Positions 1-6,118 of a DNA stretch of 14,116 nucleotides are shown piece by piece. The notes under the pieces were generated by a model. That model was not told where the DNA came from. It saw only the letters and a program-made list of their open reading frames with translations, and did not search any database. Every line of letters begins with the position of its first letter. The stretch's first letter is position 1. Source of the stretch: JALCLA01 sp965653565 (GTDB taxonomy: Bacteria > Pseudomonadota > Gammaproteobacteria > Xanthomonadales > Xanthomonadaceae); the NCBI GenBank assembly GCA_965653565.1, contig CBFHAI010000083.1, forward strand, positions 1 through 14,116. The letters run 5' to 3'. The translations under genes were made by a program, and so were the position numbers.

Positions 1-20
1 CGAGGGAAGCGGACCGCTTC

Positions 21-58
21 AAAGTCACTGGATTCCCGCCTGCGCGGGAATGACGGGA
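21..58. repeat. Dispersed palindromic repeat (ATTCCCGC/GCGGGAAT)
   Basis: A perfect 8-bp inverted repeat, ATTCCCGC at 32-39 and GCGGGAAT at 44-51, surrounds a 4-nt loop. It lies in a context resembling TCACTGG...AATGACG, which I recognise as a short dispersed intergenic element common in many proteobacterial genomes. The stem could fold in RNA from either strand. There is no T-run after it, so I do not call it an intrinsic terminator. Copy number in this genome cannot be judged from the window. Confidence 0.6.
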
Positions 59-99
59 TTTGCCGTTGTTGCTGCGAAGATCAACCATCTTCAACCCCG

Positions 100-120
100 C
101 CCTCTCCTTGAAGGAGAGGG
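100..120. repeat. Inverted repeat CCCTCTCC/GGAGAGGG
   Basis: CCCTCTCCTT at 100-109 and AAGGAGAGGG at 111-120 are reverse complements around a single G. In practice this gives an 8-bp stem with a TTGAA loop. It resembles the short hairpin elements scattered between genes in Xanthomonadales genomes. It could end or stabilise a transcript arriving from either side, but no T-tract follows. Confidence 0.55.
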
Positions 121-151
121 AGAAGTGCGGCGCCTCGCGCCAAACTAGGCA

Positions 152-187
152 GCGATCTGCGATCTGCGATCTGCGATCCGCGGATCG
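152..187. repeat. Four-copy heptamer tandem repeat plus 14-bp palindrome
   Basis: The heptamer GCGATCT occurs three times in a row at 152-172, and a fourth copy ending in C (GCGATCC) follows at 173-179. The last copy runs into a perfect 14-bp palindrome, CGATCCG/CGGATCG, at 174-187. Seven-base tandem repeats are prone to slippage and can vary between strains. The array lies just downstream of the phhA stop codon on the minus strand. Confidence 0.8.
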
Positions 188-209
188 GCAACATCAAAAA
201 AACCAAAAA

Positions 210-1097
210 CTACGCATCCGCATCCGTCGGCCACCCCTCCCCAGTCCCCCGCTGGAACACCCGATCTGCCTCAAGCACCTGCCCCGCAGGTATCGCGCCC
301 TGCTCCGCGAGCCGCGCATAAATCGGCGTGAAATCCGGTCGCGTCGCGTCGAACAGTTGCTCGAAGTCGTCGATGACGAAATAGGTCTTCTGATAAGTGT
401 CGATGCGGTAGCGCGTGCGCATCACGCGCTCCAAATCGAAGCCGATGCGGTTGGGTGCCGGGGATTCGAGGCAGTAGATCGATTCGCCCTTGCTCGACAC
501 GATGCCCGAGCCGTAGATGCGCAGACCCTCCGGCTCGCGGATCAGGCCGAACTCCACGGTGTACCAATACAGCCGCGTCAGGTTGACCAGCGCTTCGGCA
601 CCGATGCCGTGCGCCTTGACGCCGCCGCGGCCGTAGGCCTGCATGTAGTCGGCGAAGACCGGATTCATCAGCAGCGGGACGTGGCCGAACAGATCGTGGA
701 ACAAGTCCGGTTCGCTGAGGTAGTCGAGCTGGTCGGGTTTGCGGATCCACCAGGTCACCGGGAAGCGCCGGTTGGCGAGGTGATCGAAAAACGTCAGTTC
801 CGGCAGCAGGCCTTCGACGCCGATCAATTCCCAACCGGTGGCGCGCCGCAGAGCGCGGTTGAGTTCGGCGAACTTCGGGATCTGCAGCGGCGTCATGCCC
901 ATCGCGTCCTGCGTCTGGAGGAAAGCGCGCGAGGCGCGGCCCTGCAGGATGTCGCGCTGGCGCGAAAACAGCGTCGCCCACACTTCGTGGTCGGTCGCCG
1001 AATAACTCGACCACGGCTGCTCGACGGCGCCGGTGGCGTAGACCGGCACGAAGCCCTTGTCAGTCATCTGGTGTTCGAGGCGCTGCGGGCTGTTCAT
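210..1097 (-). CDS. phhA: Phenylalanine 4-hydroxylase
   Basis: This enzyme hydroxylates L-phenylalanine to L-tyrosine using O2, non-haem Fe(II) and a reduced pterin. It is cytoplasmic and starts phenylalanine catabolism. The product is 295 aa, the normal length for bacterial single-domain PhhA, which lacks the N-terminal regulatory ACT domain of animal enzymes. The iron site is visible in DLFHDLFGH, with ligands His134 and His139, and in YTVEFGL, with Glu182. Other family blocks are FPVTWWIRKPDQLDYL, YGRGGVKAHG, GIVSSKGES and PAPNRIGFD. I chose the ATG at 1097 because the N-terminus (RLEHQMTDKGFVPVY) matches Xanthomonas-type PhhA as I recall it. An in-frame ATG at 1067 is the alternative, and neither start has a strong ribosome site. 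The gene is divergent from an Lrp/AsnC regulator that probably controls it. FolE, which starts pterin synthesis, is encoded at 10482. Confidence 0.97.
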   Translation of the reverse strand: MNSPQRLEHQMTDKGFVPVYATGAVEQPWSSYSATDHEVWATLFSRQRDILQGRASRAFLQTQDAMGMTPLQIPKFAELNRALRRATGWELIGVEGLLPELTFFDHLANRRFPVTWWIRKPDQLDYLSEPDLFHDLFGHVPLLMNPVFADYMQAYGRGGVKAHGIGAEALVNLTRLYWYTVEFGLIREPEGLRIYGSGIVSSKGESIYCLESPAPNRIGFDLERVMRTRYRIDTYQKTYFVIDDFEQLFDATRPDFTPIYARLAEQGAIPAGQVLEADRVFQRGTGEGWPTDADA

Positions 1098-1202
1098 GAG
1101 GGATGTCGATGAGGCGGGTTGCGCTCAATTCTAGTGAGCGCGACGCGCAAGGGGCTTGCGTTGTTGCGCCAAGGCAGAGGTTTTGCGCAATAATCTGCCG
1201 CC
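1098..1202. promoter_or_regulatory. Divergent phhA / Lrp-family control region
   Basis: This 105-bp spacer must hold the promoters of both divergent genes. TTGCGC occurs at 1119-1124, 1164-1169 and 1183-1188, and its reverse complement GCGCAA lies at 1145-1150. The copies at 1145, 1164 and 1183 are spaced 19 bp apart, close to two helical turns. The last copy is part of the palindrome TTGCGCAA (1183-1190). A possible -10 for the regulator is AATAAT at 1189-1194, overlapping that palindrome, which would suit autoregulation. The operator role is inference. Lrp-family proteins usually bind several sites on one helix face, and the spacing fits that. Confidence 0.4.
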
Positions 1203-1694
1203 ATGACCTCCGCCAACGCGACAAACCACCGCCCGGCACTCGATCGCACCGATCTGGCCGTGCTCGCCGTGCTGCAGCGCGAAGGCCGCATCAGCAATGC
1301 CGAACTGGCCGAGCGCGTGAATCTGTCGGCCTCGGCCACGTTGCGCCGGGTGCAGCGGCTCGAAGCGGAGGGCGTGATCGCCAGCTACGGCGCGCGGCTC
1401 GATCCGCTGCGGCTCGGTCTCGGGCTGCAGGCCTTCGTTCGCTTGCAACTGTCGCGGCACGATCGCGAATCGATTGCGCAATTCGTCACGCTGGTGGAAG
1501 GCTGGGACGAAGTGGTCGCCTGTCACGCGCTCACCGGCGACATGGACTACCTGCTGCATGTGGTGGTGGAAGACCTCGATCACTTCTCGCGTTTTCTGCT
1601 CGATCACCTGCTCAATGCCGCCGGGGTGGCCGACGTCAACACCAGTTTCGTGCTGCGCGCGGTGAAGGACACGCGCGCGCTGCCGCTTGGATAG
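1203..1694 (+). CDS. Lrp/AsnC family transcriptional regulator
   Basis: This is a 163-aa cytoplasmic DNA-binding protein of the feast/famine (Lrp/AsnC) family, the usual length. Residues 14-60 form the winged helix-turn-helix (LDRTDLAVLAVLQREGRISN, then AELAERVNLSASATLRRVQR). After a short linker, residues 70-155 make the RAM ligand-binding and oligomerisation domain. TGDMDYLL at 111-118 is the conserved effector-pocket segment. Family members usually sense amino acids. Because the gene is divergent from phhA, I infer that it senses phenylalanine or another aromatic amino acid and controls phhA and itself. The ATG start sits 12 nt after a possible -10 element and has no clear ribosome site, so the transcript may be nearly leaderless. 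Family assignment is firm, ligand and target are inferred. Confidence 0.95.
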   Translation: MTSANATNHRPALDRTDLAVLAVLQREGRISNAELAERVNLSASATLRRVQRLEAEGVIASYGARLDPLRLGLGLQAFVRLQLSRHDRESIAQFVTLVEGWDEVVACHALTGDMDYLLHVVVEDLDHFSRFLLDHLLNAAGVADVNTSFVLRAVKDTRALPLG

Positions 1695-1859
1695 CGGACG
1701 CCTGTGCACGTCGCGGTGCGATGGAATGACCCCAGTCTGCGCCGACCGGAAGCAAATCCGCTCCGACAAGCGAGCCCTTCGCGCGCAGCATTGCGTCAAT
1801 CCGCTGCGCCGCGTTGCCATCGGGCACGACGGCGCACACTCACGACGCCCGGGAATTCC
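1695..1859. other. Intergenic spacer before the PD40 protein
   Basis: I see no gene in these 165 bp and no convincing terminator for the Lrp-family gene. A promoter for the downstream gene probably lies here, but I cannot place it with confidence. GGGA at 1851-1854 lies 5 nt before the next ATG and probably acts as its ribosome site. Confidence 0.4.
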
Positions 1860-3398
1860 ATGAAGACAAGTTGGCTTGCAGCGAAGGTAATGATCGCGAT
1901 GGCGGTTTCGCCCGCGATGGCCGCCGAAGAGGCGCGCGAAATCCTGCGTGCGGCGCTCGGCGGTGAGCCGGCCACGCAAGTCGCCCGTTTCGATTACCGC
2001 CTCACGGTGGAAGATGGTGCCGGCAGCGTCGTGCGCGATGCGAACTACGCACTGCAGCCCGGCGCGGCGCGCTTGTATCAGCGCGATCTGTTGGCCGCCG
2101 CGAGCACCGAAACCTGGTCCGAACCGCAGGGCACCTGGCGCGTGACGGATCGGCAGTGGGAATTTGCCGGACCGGCCATCGCGGATCCGCTGCGCGCTCA
2201 CGTCGCCTATCATTTCCTGGCCTTGTTGGCCGATGCGGCCGCCGGCGTGCAGCGCGTCGCGCCCGATCGTCTGCGTCTGTCGCCGCTGGGACAAGATGCT
2301 TTCGATGTAGTGATCGACGCCGACAGCGGCCGTATTGTGCAGAACCGCTTCGACGATGGAGTCTTCGTGCGCGAACTCGACTGGGCCGACATCGATGGAC
2401 TGTCGTGGCCGATGCGCTACGAACTGGTGGAGCATGGCGCGGTCACGCGGCGCGGTCGCTTCGATGCCGTCGACGTGCGTGGTGCAGGCGAAGAAAGCCG
2501 ATTGCCGCCGATGCCGGTGCAACCGTCGGCGCGCAAGTTGCCGCCGCCGGCCGCGGATGCAGCGCGACTGGTCGGTGCCGGCTGGCTGTCGGGCGCGCGC
2601 AATGACTACAACCTGAGCACCGACGCAGCGCAGGAGCTGCTGGTGTTCGCGCGTTCCGATACGGACTTCGCCAATTCGCGCATCCTGGTTTCGCGCAAAC
2701 GCGGCGAGCAATGGGACGAGCCGCACGAAGCGGCGTTCACCGATGCGCGCTACAAGGATTCCGATCCGTGGCTCACGCCGGAAGGCAGCACGCTGTATTT
2801 CGTGTCGAACCGGCCGTCGCGCGGCGACGCGGCGCGCGCGGATCTGGATCTGTGGCACGTGTCGGTCACACCCGATGGCTTCGGCGTGCCGCAGCGGCTG
2901 ACGGCCTTGAGCAGCGAAGGCCATGAGCTCGGTCCCGAGTTGCACGATGGCTGGCTGTATTTCAACAGCAGTCGCAAAGGCGGGCCGGCACCGCTGTCGA
3001 TCTGGCGTGCGCGCCGGAGCGGCGATGGATTCGATGCGCCCGAGCCGATGCCGGCGCCGTTCAACGACGGCCAGTATCAGGGCGACTTCACGCTGTCGCC
3101 CGATGGACGCACCGCACTGTTCTGGAGCGAGCGCGATGGTATTGCCGACGGCGATCTGTTCGCCGTCCGTCGCACCGACTCGGGTTGGTCGAAAGCGGTG
3201 CGCTTACCATCACCGATCAACGCGGCGGGCCTCGATTTCACGCCTTCGTTCTCGGCCGATGGGCGTGAACTGCGCTTCGCGGGCATGCGCAAACCCGGCT
3301 GGCTGGACGATGCCGGCCACGTCTTCAACGGCCAGGCGAATATCTTCGTTGTCGACGCGGCGATGATCGAGACCGCGCTCGAAAAGACGCTCGATTAG
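1860..3398 (+). CDS. Exported two-part protein: LolA/LolB-like N-half and TolB-like PD40 propeller
   Basis: The function is not recognised. The predicted product is 512 aa. Residues 1-22 look like a Sec signal peptide (basic MKTSWLAAK, hydrophobic core, cleavage near AMA), so the protein probably acts in the periplasm. Residues about 25-220 are rich in short beta strands (FDYRLTVED, DVVIDADSGRIVQNRF, LSWPMRYELVEHG) and read like a LolA/LolB lipoprotein-carrier or outer-membrane-sorting fold, which is a fold impression only. From about residue 245 come PD40/WD40-like beta-propeller repeats as in TolB, for example DSDPWLTPEGSTLYFVSNR near 300, DFTLSPDGRTALFWSERDG near 407 and FTPSFSADGRELRFAG near 460. 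I chose ATG 1860 because it begins the signal peptide and follows a GGGA ribosome site. Its TAG stop overlaps the TAA stop of the convergent gene. Binding or scaffold roles are typical of the propeller, and no catalytic motif is evident. Confidence 0.85.
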   Translation: MKTSWLAAKVMIAMAVSPAMAAEEAREILRAALGGEPATQVARFDYRLTVEDGAGSVVRDANYALQPGAARLYQRDLLAAASTETWSEPQGTWRVTDRQWEFAGPAIADPLRAHVAYHFLALLADAAAGVQRVAPDRLRLSPLGQDAFDVVIDADSGRIVQNRFDDGVFVRELDWADIDGLSWPMRYELVEHGAVTRRGRFDAVDVRGAGEESRLPPMPVQPSARKLPPPAADAARLVGAGWLSGARNDYNLSTDAAQELLVFARSDTDFANSRILVSRKRGEQWDEPHEAAFTDARYKDSDPWLTPEGSTLYFVSNRPSRGDAARADLDLWHVSVTPDGFGVPQRLTALSSEGHELGPELHDGWLYFNSSRKGGPAPLSIWRARRSGDGFDAPEPMPAPFNDGQYQGDFTLSPDGRTALFWSERDGIADGDLFAVRRTDSGWSKAVRLPSPINAAGLDFTPSFSADGRELRFAGMRKPGWLDDAGHVFNGQANIFVVDAAMIETALEKTLD

Positions 3399-4051
3399 CG
3401 ATCGCGACTCACCAGTTGCGCATCGTGCAGGCGCGACAAGGTGAGCTGCGCCAGGATCGCACCGACCAGCGCGCAGGCCATGTCGGCCTGCGTATCCCAG
3501 GGGTCGCCCTGCGTGGCGAGGAAGGCGTCGGCATCGGCGCCCCACACCAGCGCCGCCCACCATTCGAGCAATTCGAAGAAGGCGCTGAAACTCAGCGCCG
3601 CGGCCACGACGACATAGAACAGCCACGCGCCGCGCCGCAGCGTCGAGGTGCGCAGCAGGAGTTCGCGAGCGAGGATCGCGGGGACGAATCCTTGCGCGAA
3701 ATGGCCGAGGCGATCGTAGTGATTGCGTTCGAGTTGCAGGGCCTCGCTCACCCAATCGCCGAGCGGCGTCAGCGCGTAGGTGTAGTGGCCGCCGTAGACC
3801 AGGATCAGCGCATGCAGCGCGAGCAGCCAGCCGAGCAAGCGCGTCAGCGGGAAGCGCGGCCAGATCAGCACGACGAAAGGCAGGCCGACGGCGACCCAGA
3901 CGATTTCCATCGCCCACGTCAGCCGATCCGCCGGGTTCACGCCCGACGCGATCAGCGCGAGCAGCACCGCGCCGGCGAGAAACCAGCGCTCGGCGCGCGG
4001 CCACGACTTCGCGGTGAGACGAGCGTCGCTGTTCGGATCGCGTGCCGCCAT
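3395..4051 (-). CDS. YjdF-like (DUF2238) integral membrane protein
   Basis: A 218-aa inner-membrane protein of the DUF2238/YjdF family, close to the length of E. coli YjdF. About six hydrophobic segments are visible, for example WFLAGAVLLALIASG, VWVAVGLPFVVLIWP, LLGWLLALHALILVYGG, WLFYVVVAAALSFSAFFELL and ACALVGAILAQLTL. The family blocks HYTYA, NHYDRLGHFAQGFVPA, FELLEWW and GDPWDTQ are present. Their conserved His, Asp, Glu and Trp residues face the membrane-water boundary. The biochemical role of the family is unknown. GGAG at 4059-4062 (read on the minus strand) lies 7 nt before the ATG, which supports this start. It is probably the last gene of the terC operon, 45 nt after the rhomboid gene, and its stop codon overlaps that of the convergent PD40 protein by 4 bp. 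Confidence 0.9.
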   Translation of the reverse strand: MAARDPNSDARLTAKSWPRAERWFLAGAVLLALIASGVNPADRLTWAMEIVWVAVGLPFVVLIWPRFPLTRLLGWLLALHALILVYGGHYTYALTPLGDWVSEALQLERNHYDRLGHFAQGFVPAILARELLLRTSTLRRGAWLFYVVVAAALSFSAFFELLEWWAALVWGADADAFLATQGDPWDTQADMACALVGAILAQLTLSRLHDAQLVSRDR

Positions 4052-4068
4052 GTTGTCGCTCCGCGACT

Positions 4069-4084
4069 GCAGGCGTCGGCCTGC
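4069..4084. repeat. Small hairpin between rhomboid and YjdF-like genes
   Basis: GCAGGC at 4069-4074 and GCCTGC at 4079-4084 form a 6-bp stem with a 4-nt loop. It lies in the 45-nt gap inside the minus-strand operon and has no T-run, so it is unlikely to be an intrinsic terminator. It could be a processing or stability element, or chance in GC-rich DNA. Confidence 0.35.
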
Positions 4085-4096
4085 GCAGTACCGAGC

Positions 4097-4927
4097 TTAG
4101 CGGGTTGTCGAGTCGTCCGTTTCATCGGGCGCGAGGTCGTTGCGCGGCCGGGGCCGGAACGCCAGCACCACGCCGCGCGTCGGCGGATTCACGCGATGCC
4201 ACAGCACCGGCACATCGTGCGCCGCCGGCGGTTCGAACATACGGCGATCGCGTTCCTGCAATTCGTTCCACAACGGCTCGGTGTCGGGCTCGTCTTCCCA
4301 GCTGTAGCGTTTGCGCGGCGGCGCCGGATCGCGTTTGCGCCAGATCAGCGCGGCGAGCAAACCGGCGAAAGCGCCGAAAAGATGCGCTTCCCACGATATT
4401 TTCGGATCGCCCGGCAGCACGGTGAGCAGCATGCCGCCATAGAGGAAGAACGCGATCAGGCCGGCCGCGATCGCCGGACGATCGCGACGGAACACGCCGA
4501 GCGCGAACAGAAAGAACATCAAGCCGTGGGCCAGCCCGCTGGCGCCGATGTGCGACGAGGGCCGGCCGAACAACCAGATGCCGAGGCCCGACAGCAACCA
4601 GATGAAACCGATCGCGCGCCACGCACTGCGCGGATAGACCGCCAGCGTCAAGGTGCCCAGCACCAGCAGCGGCAGCGTATTGGCGACCAGATGCTCGATC
4701 GAACCGTGGACCATCGGTCCGCTGATCAGGCCGATCAGTCCGAGCCATTCGCCCGGCCTCACGCCCAGCGCACCCAAGGACTGGCCGAGCCAGACCTCGA
4801 GCATTTTCAGCCACCACAGCACGGCGACGAAGGCCGCGCTGGCCAGGAAGGCCGACCAGAAGCGCGCGCGGTCGGCGCGCGCTTGGCTGCGCGGGTCGAC
4901 GGAAGTTTCATGCAACGGAATGTCCAT
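4097..4927 (-). CDS. Rhomboid-family intramembrane serine protease
   Basis: This is an inner-membrane protease that cuts transmembrane segments of other membrane proteins. The 276-aa product has six likely helices between residues about 24 and 196. The catalytic serine is Ser130 in GASG (128-131), and the general base is His182 in WEAHLFGAFAG. HGSIEHLVAN (74-83) supplies the oxyanion-side His and Asn of the second helix. These are the signature residues of an active rhomboid. It lacks the N-terminal cytoplasmic domain of E. coli GlpG, but has an unusual polar tail of about 80 residues (197-276), including KRYSWEDEPDTEPLW. The ATG at 4927 has no strong ribosome site. It follows terC by only 30 nt, so translation may depend on coupling. 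Substrates are unknown. The place in the operon suggests membrane-protein quality control or metal stress, which is inference. Confidence 0.93.
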   Translation of the reverse strand: MDIPLHETSVDPRSQARADRARFWSAFLASAAFVAVLWWLKMLEVWLGQSLGALGVRPGEWLGLIGLISGPMVHGSIEHLVANTLPLLVLGTLTLAVYPRSAWRAIGFIWLLSGLGIWLFGRPSSHIGASGLAHGLMFFLFALGVFRRDRPAIAAGLIAFFLYGGMLLTVLPGDPKISWEAHLFGAFAGLLAALIWRKRDPAPPRKRYSWEDEPDTEPLWNELQERDRRMFEPPAAHDVPVLWHRVNPPTRGVVLAFRPRPRNDLAPDETDDSTTR

Positions 4928-4940
4928 CGACGTTAGCTGG

Positions 4941-4954
4941 GGCCGCTTGCGGCC
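4941..4954. repeat. Small hairpin between terC and rhomboid genes
   Basis: GGCCGC at 4941-4946 and GCGGCC at 4949-4954 are perfect inverted arms separated by 2 nt, so in RNA one or two closing pairs would open. They fill most of the 30-nt gap between terC and the rhomboid gene. No T-run follows on the minus strand, which argues against complete termination and for read-through. Confidence 0.4.
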
Positions 4955-4957
4955 GGC

Positions 4958-5926
4958 TCAAGCCCCCTTGGTCTGCTCGGTGTGGCGCGGCGGCAGCCAC
5001 AGGCTGAGCGCCATCGACGCGCCGATGGTGATCGCCACCACCGCCAGCGACACGAAGATCGGAATCTTCCACACCTCGACCAGCAGCATCTTGCCGCCGA
5101 TGAAGATCAGCACCAGTGCCAGGCCATAAGCCAACAGATGAAAACGATCGGCCATGCCCGCCAGCAGGAAGAACAACGCGCGCAAACCGAGCACCGCGAA
5201 CACGTTCGACGTGAGCACGATGAACGGGTCTTCGGTGATCGCGAAGATCGCCGGAATCGAATCGACCGCGAAAATCAGGTCGGTGACGCCGATCATCAGC
5301 ACCACGACGAACAGCGGCGTGTACTGGCGCGCGCTGCCGCTGCCGATCCACATCCTGTCGCCGTGATACTGGTCGGCCAGCGGCAGATGGCCGGTGATCC
5401 AGCGCAGCACCGGATTGCGCTCGAGCTGCGGCGTCTTGCCCGCGGCCCACAGCATCTTGATGCCGGTGCCGAGCAGGAACAGACCGAACACATACAGGAT
5501 CCAGTGGAAATTCGCGATCAGCGCCGCGCCCAGGAAAATCATCAGCGCGCGCAGCACGATCGCGCCGAGTACGCCGAGCACCAGCACGCGCTGCTGCTGT
5601 TCGGCCGGCACCGCGAAATAGGTGAACAACATCAGGAACACGAAGATGTTGTCGACCGCCAGCGACTTCTCGACGACATAACCGGTGAGGAATTCGAGCG
5701 CCACGCGGGTGGCTTCGGTCGATCCGATCCGGCTTTCCAGATACCACCACAGCGCGCCGTTGAAGATCATCGCCACCGCGATCCAGAACGCGCTCCAGGC
5801 CAGCGCTTCGCGCGTGGTGACCTTGTGCGGGCCGCCATGTTTCATCAGGCGGATATCGACCGCCAGCGCAGCCACGACGAAGGCCGCGAAGCCCGCCCAC
5901 ATCCAGGGTGTTCCGATGGTTTCCAT
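4958..5926 (-). CDS. TerC family (Alx/MntP-riboswitch class) membrane protein, probable Mn2+ exporter
   Basis: A 322-aa polytopic inner-membrane protein of the TerC family, as E. coli Alx and Bacillus MeeF/MeeY. Members are linked to manganese export and to metal loading of secreted enzymes. About nine hydrophobic helices are visible. The two family signatures are EKSLAVDNIFVFLML (86-100) and DLIFAVDSIPAIFAITEDP. Their in-membrane acidic residues (Glu86, Asp92 and the second-repeat Asp) are the likely metal ligands. The frame is open for 64 codons further upstream, but that part overlaps the riboswitch and looks non-protein. ATG 5926, preceded by GGAGG at 5931-5935 with a 4-nt gap, begins the normal TerC N-terminus METIGTPWMW. 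Expression is almost certainly controlled by the manganese riboswitch just upstream. Rhomboid and YjdF-like genes follow on the same strand. Confidence 0.95.
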   Translation of the reverse strand: METIGTPWMWAGFAAFVVAALAVDIRLMKHGGPHKVTTREALAWSAFWIAVAMIFNGALWWYLESRIGSTEATRVALEFLTGYVVEKSLAVDNIFVFLMLFTYFAVPAEQQQRVLVLGVLGAIVLRALMIFLGAALIANFHWILYVFGLFLLGTGIKMLWAAGKTPQLERNPVLRWITGHLPLADQYHGDRMWIGSGSARQYTPLFVVVLMIGVTDLIFAVDSIPAIFAITEDPFIVLTSNVFAVLGLRALFFLLAGMADRFHLLAYGLALVLIFIGGKMLLVEVWKIPIFVSLAVVAITIGASMALSLWLPPRHTEQTKGA

Positions 5927-6000
5927 ATGTCCTCCGAGGAGCTGACCGGCGAGACGCGCGCGGAGGACCTCACGAAGGACGCACCTCCGCCGCGGACGGC
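5927..6000 (-). promoter_or_regulatory. Riboswitch expression platform with competing pairings at the terC ribosome site
   Basis: Read on the minus strand, GTCCTCCG at 5968-5961 is the perfect 8-nt complement of CGGAGGAC at 5936-5929, which contains the terC Shine-Dalgarno sequence. The same anti-SD segment can instead pair over 7 bp with GCGGAGG at 5990-5984 (CCTCCGC at 5966-5960), which frees the ribosome site. AGGTC at 5970-5966 is also complementary to GACCT at 6007-6003, the 3' side of aptamer stem P1. These exclusive pairings fit control of translation start. The pairings are seen in the sequence, but which state is favoured with Mn2+ is inferred from known alx and mntP switches, which turn on. 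Confidence 0.7.
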
Positions 6001-6095
6001 GAAGGTCTTGCTCGCACGGCGTGGCGCCATGCCCGCGGGACCGGGGTCGATCGACCCGTATTGACGGCCGCGCGGCTAACGAGCTACTCCCCTTC
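6001..6095 (-). promoter_or_regulatory. yybP-ykoY manganese riboswitch aptamer
   Basis: This RNA class binds Mn2+ and controls metal-efflux genes. On the minus strand the two hallmark blocks are exact. GGGGAGTAGC at 6092-6083 is the L1 side, and GCAAGACC at 6011-6004 is the L3 side. In known structures these loops dock and hold the metal. Stem P1 forms between GAAGG (6095-6091) and CCTTC (6005-6001). The conserved GTCAATACGG segment follows in the middle, and the roughly 95-nt size is normal. It sits upstream of a TerC-family gene, the classic partner. Confirmation by the Rfam yybP-ykoY covariance model (RF00080) would be decisive. Confidence 0.95.
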
Positions 6096-6100
6096 AACAT

Positions 6101-6118
6101 ATGCCCGTTGCCGGGCAT
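6101..6118. promoter_or_regulatory. 18-bp palindrome just upstream of the riboswitch
   Basis: ATGCCCG at 6101-6107 and CGGGCAT at 6112-6118 are perfect 7-bp inverted arms. On the minus strand the loop reads GCAA, a GNRA tetraloop. It ends 5 nt before stem P1 of the aptamer. It could be a leader hairpin, if transcription starts further upstream, or a repressor operator in the terC promoter. A -35-like GTGACA is at 6134-6129 (minus strand) but no good -10 follows at normal spacing. Confidence 0.45.

Larger units (their letters stand above)
1..209. other. Non-coding stretch downstream of phhA
   Basis: I see no credible gene here. The stretch holds the palindromic repeat at 21-58, the hairpin at 100-120 and the heptamer array with palindrome at 152-187. 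An A-rich tract at 195-209 reads as T-rich on the minus strand immediately after the phhA stop. On that strand the T-run comes before the 174-187 palindrome rather than after it, so it lacks the usual order of an intrinsic terminator. Confidence 0.6.

Noticed and set aside
174..209. Intrinsic terminator for phhA
   Set aside because: The T-run on the minus strand comes before the palindrome rather than after it, the wrong order for an intrinsic terminator.
1131..2945. 604-codon open frame on the minus strand
   Set aside because: It lies antisense to the Lrp-family and PD40 genes. Its composition is Arg/His/Gln-rich without domains, as expected of a shadow frame in GC-rich DNA.
3416..4936. 506-codon open frame on the plus strand
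   Set aside because: It is antisense to the YjdF-like and rhomboid genes, which both have clear family motifs. The plus-strand translation is low-complexity, Arg/Gln-rich and unlike any family.
5927..6118. N-terminal extension of the TerC protein by 64 residues
   Set aside because: The DNA is the riboswitch and its expression platform. The translated residues do not resemble TerC, and a proper ribosome site precedes ATG 5926.
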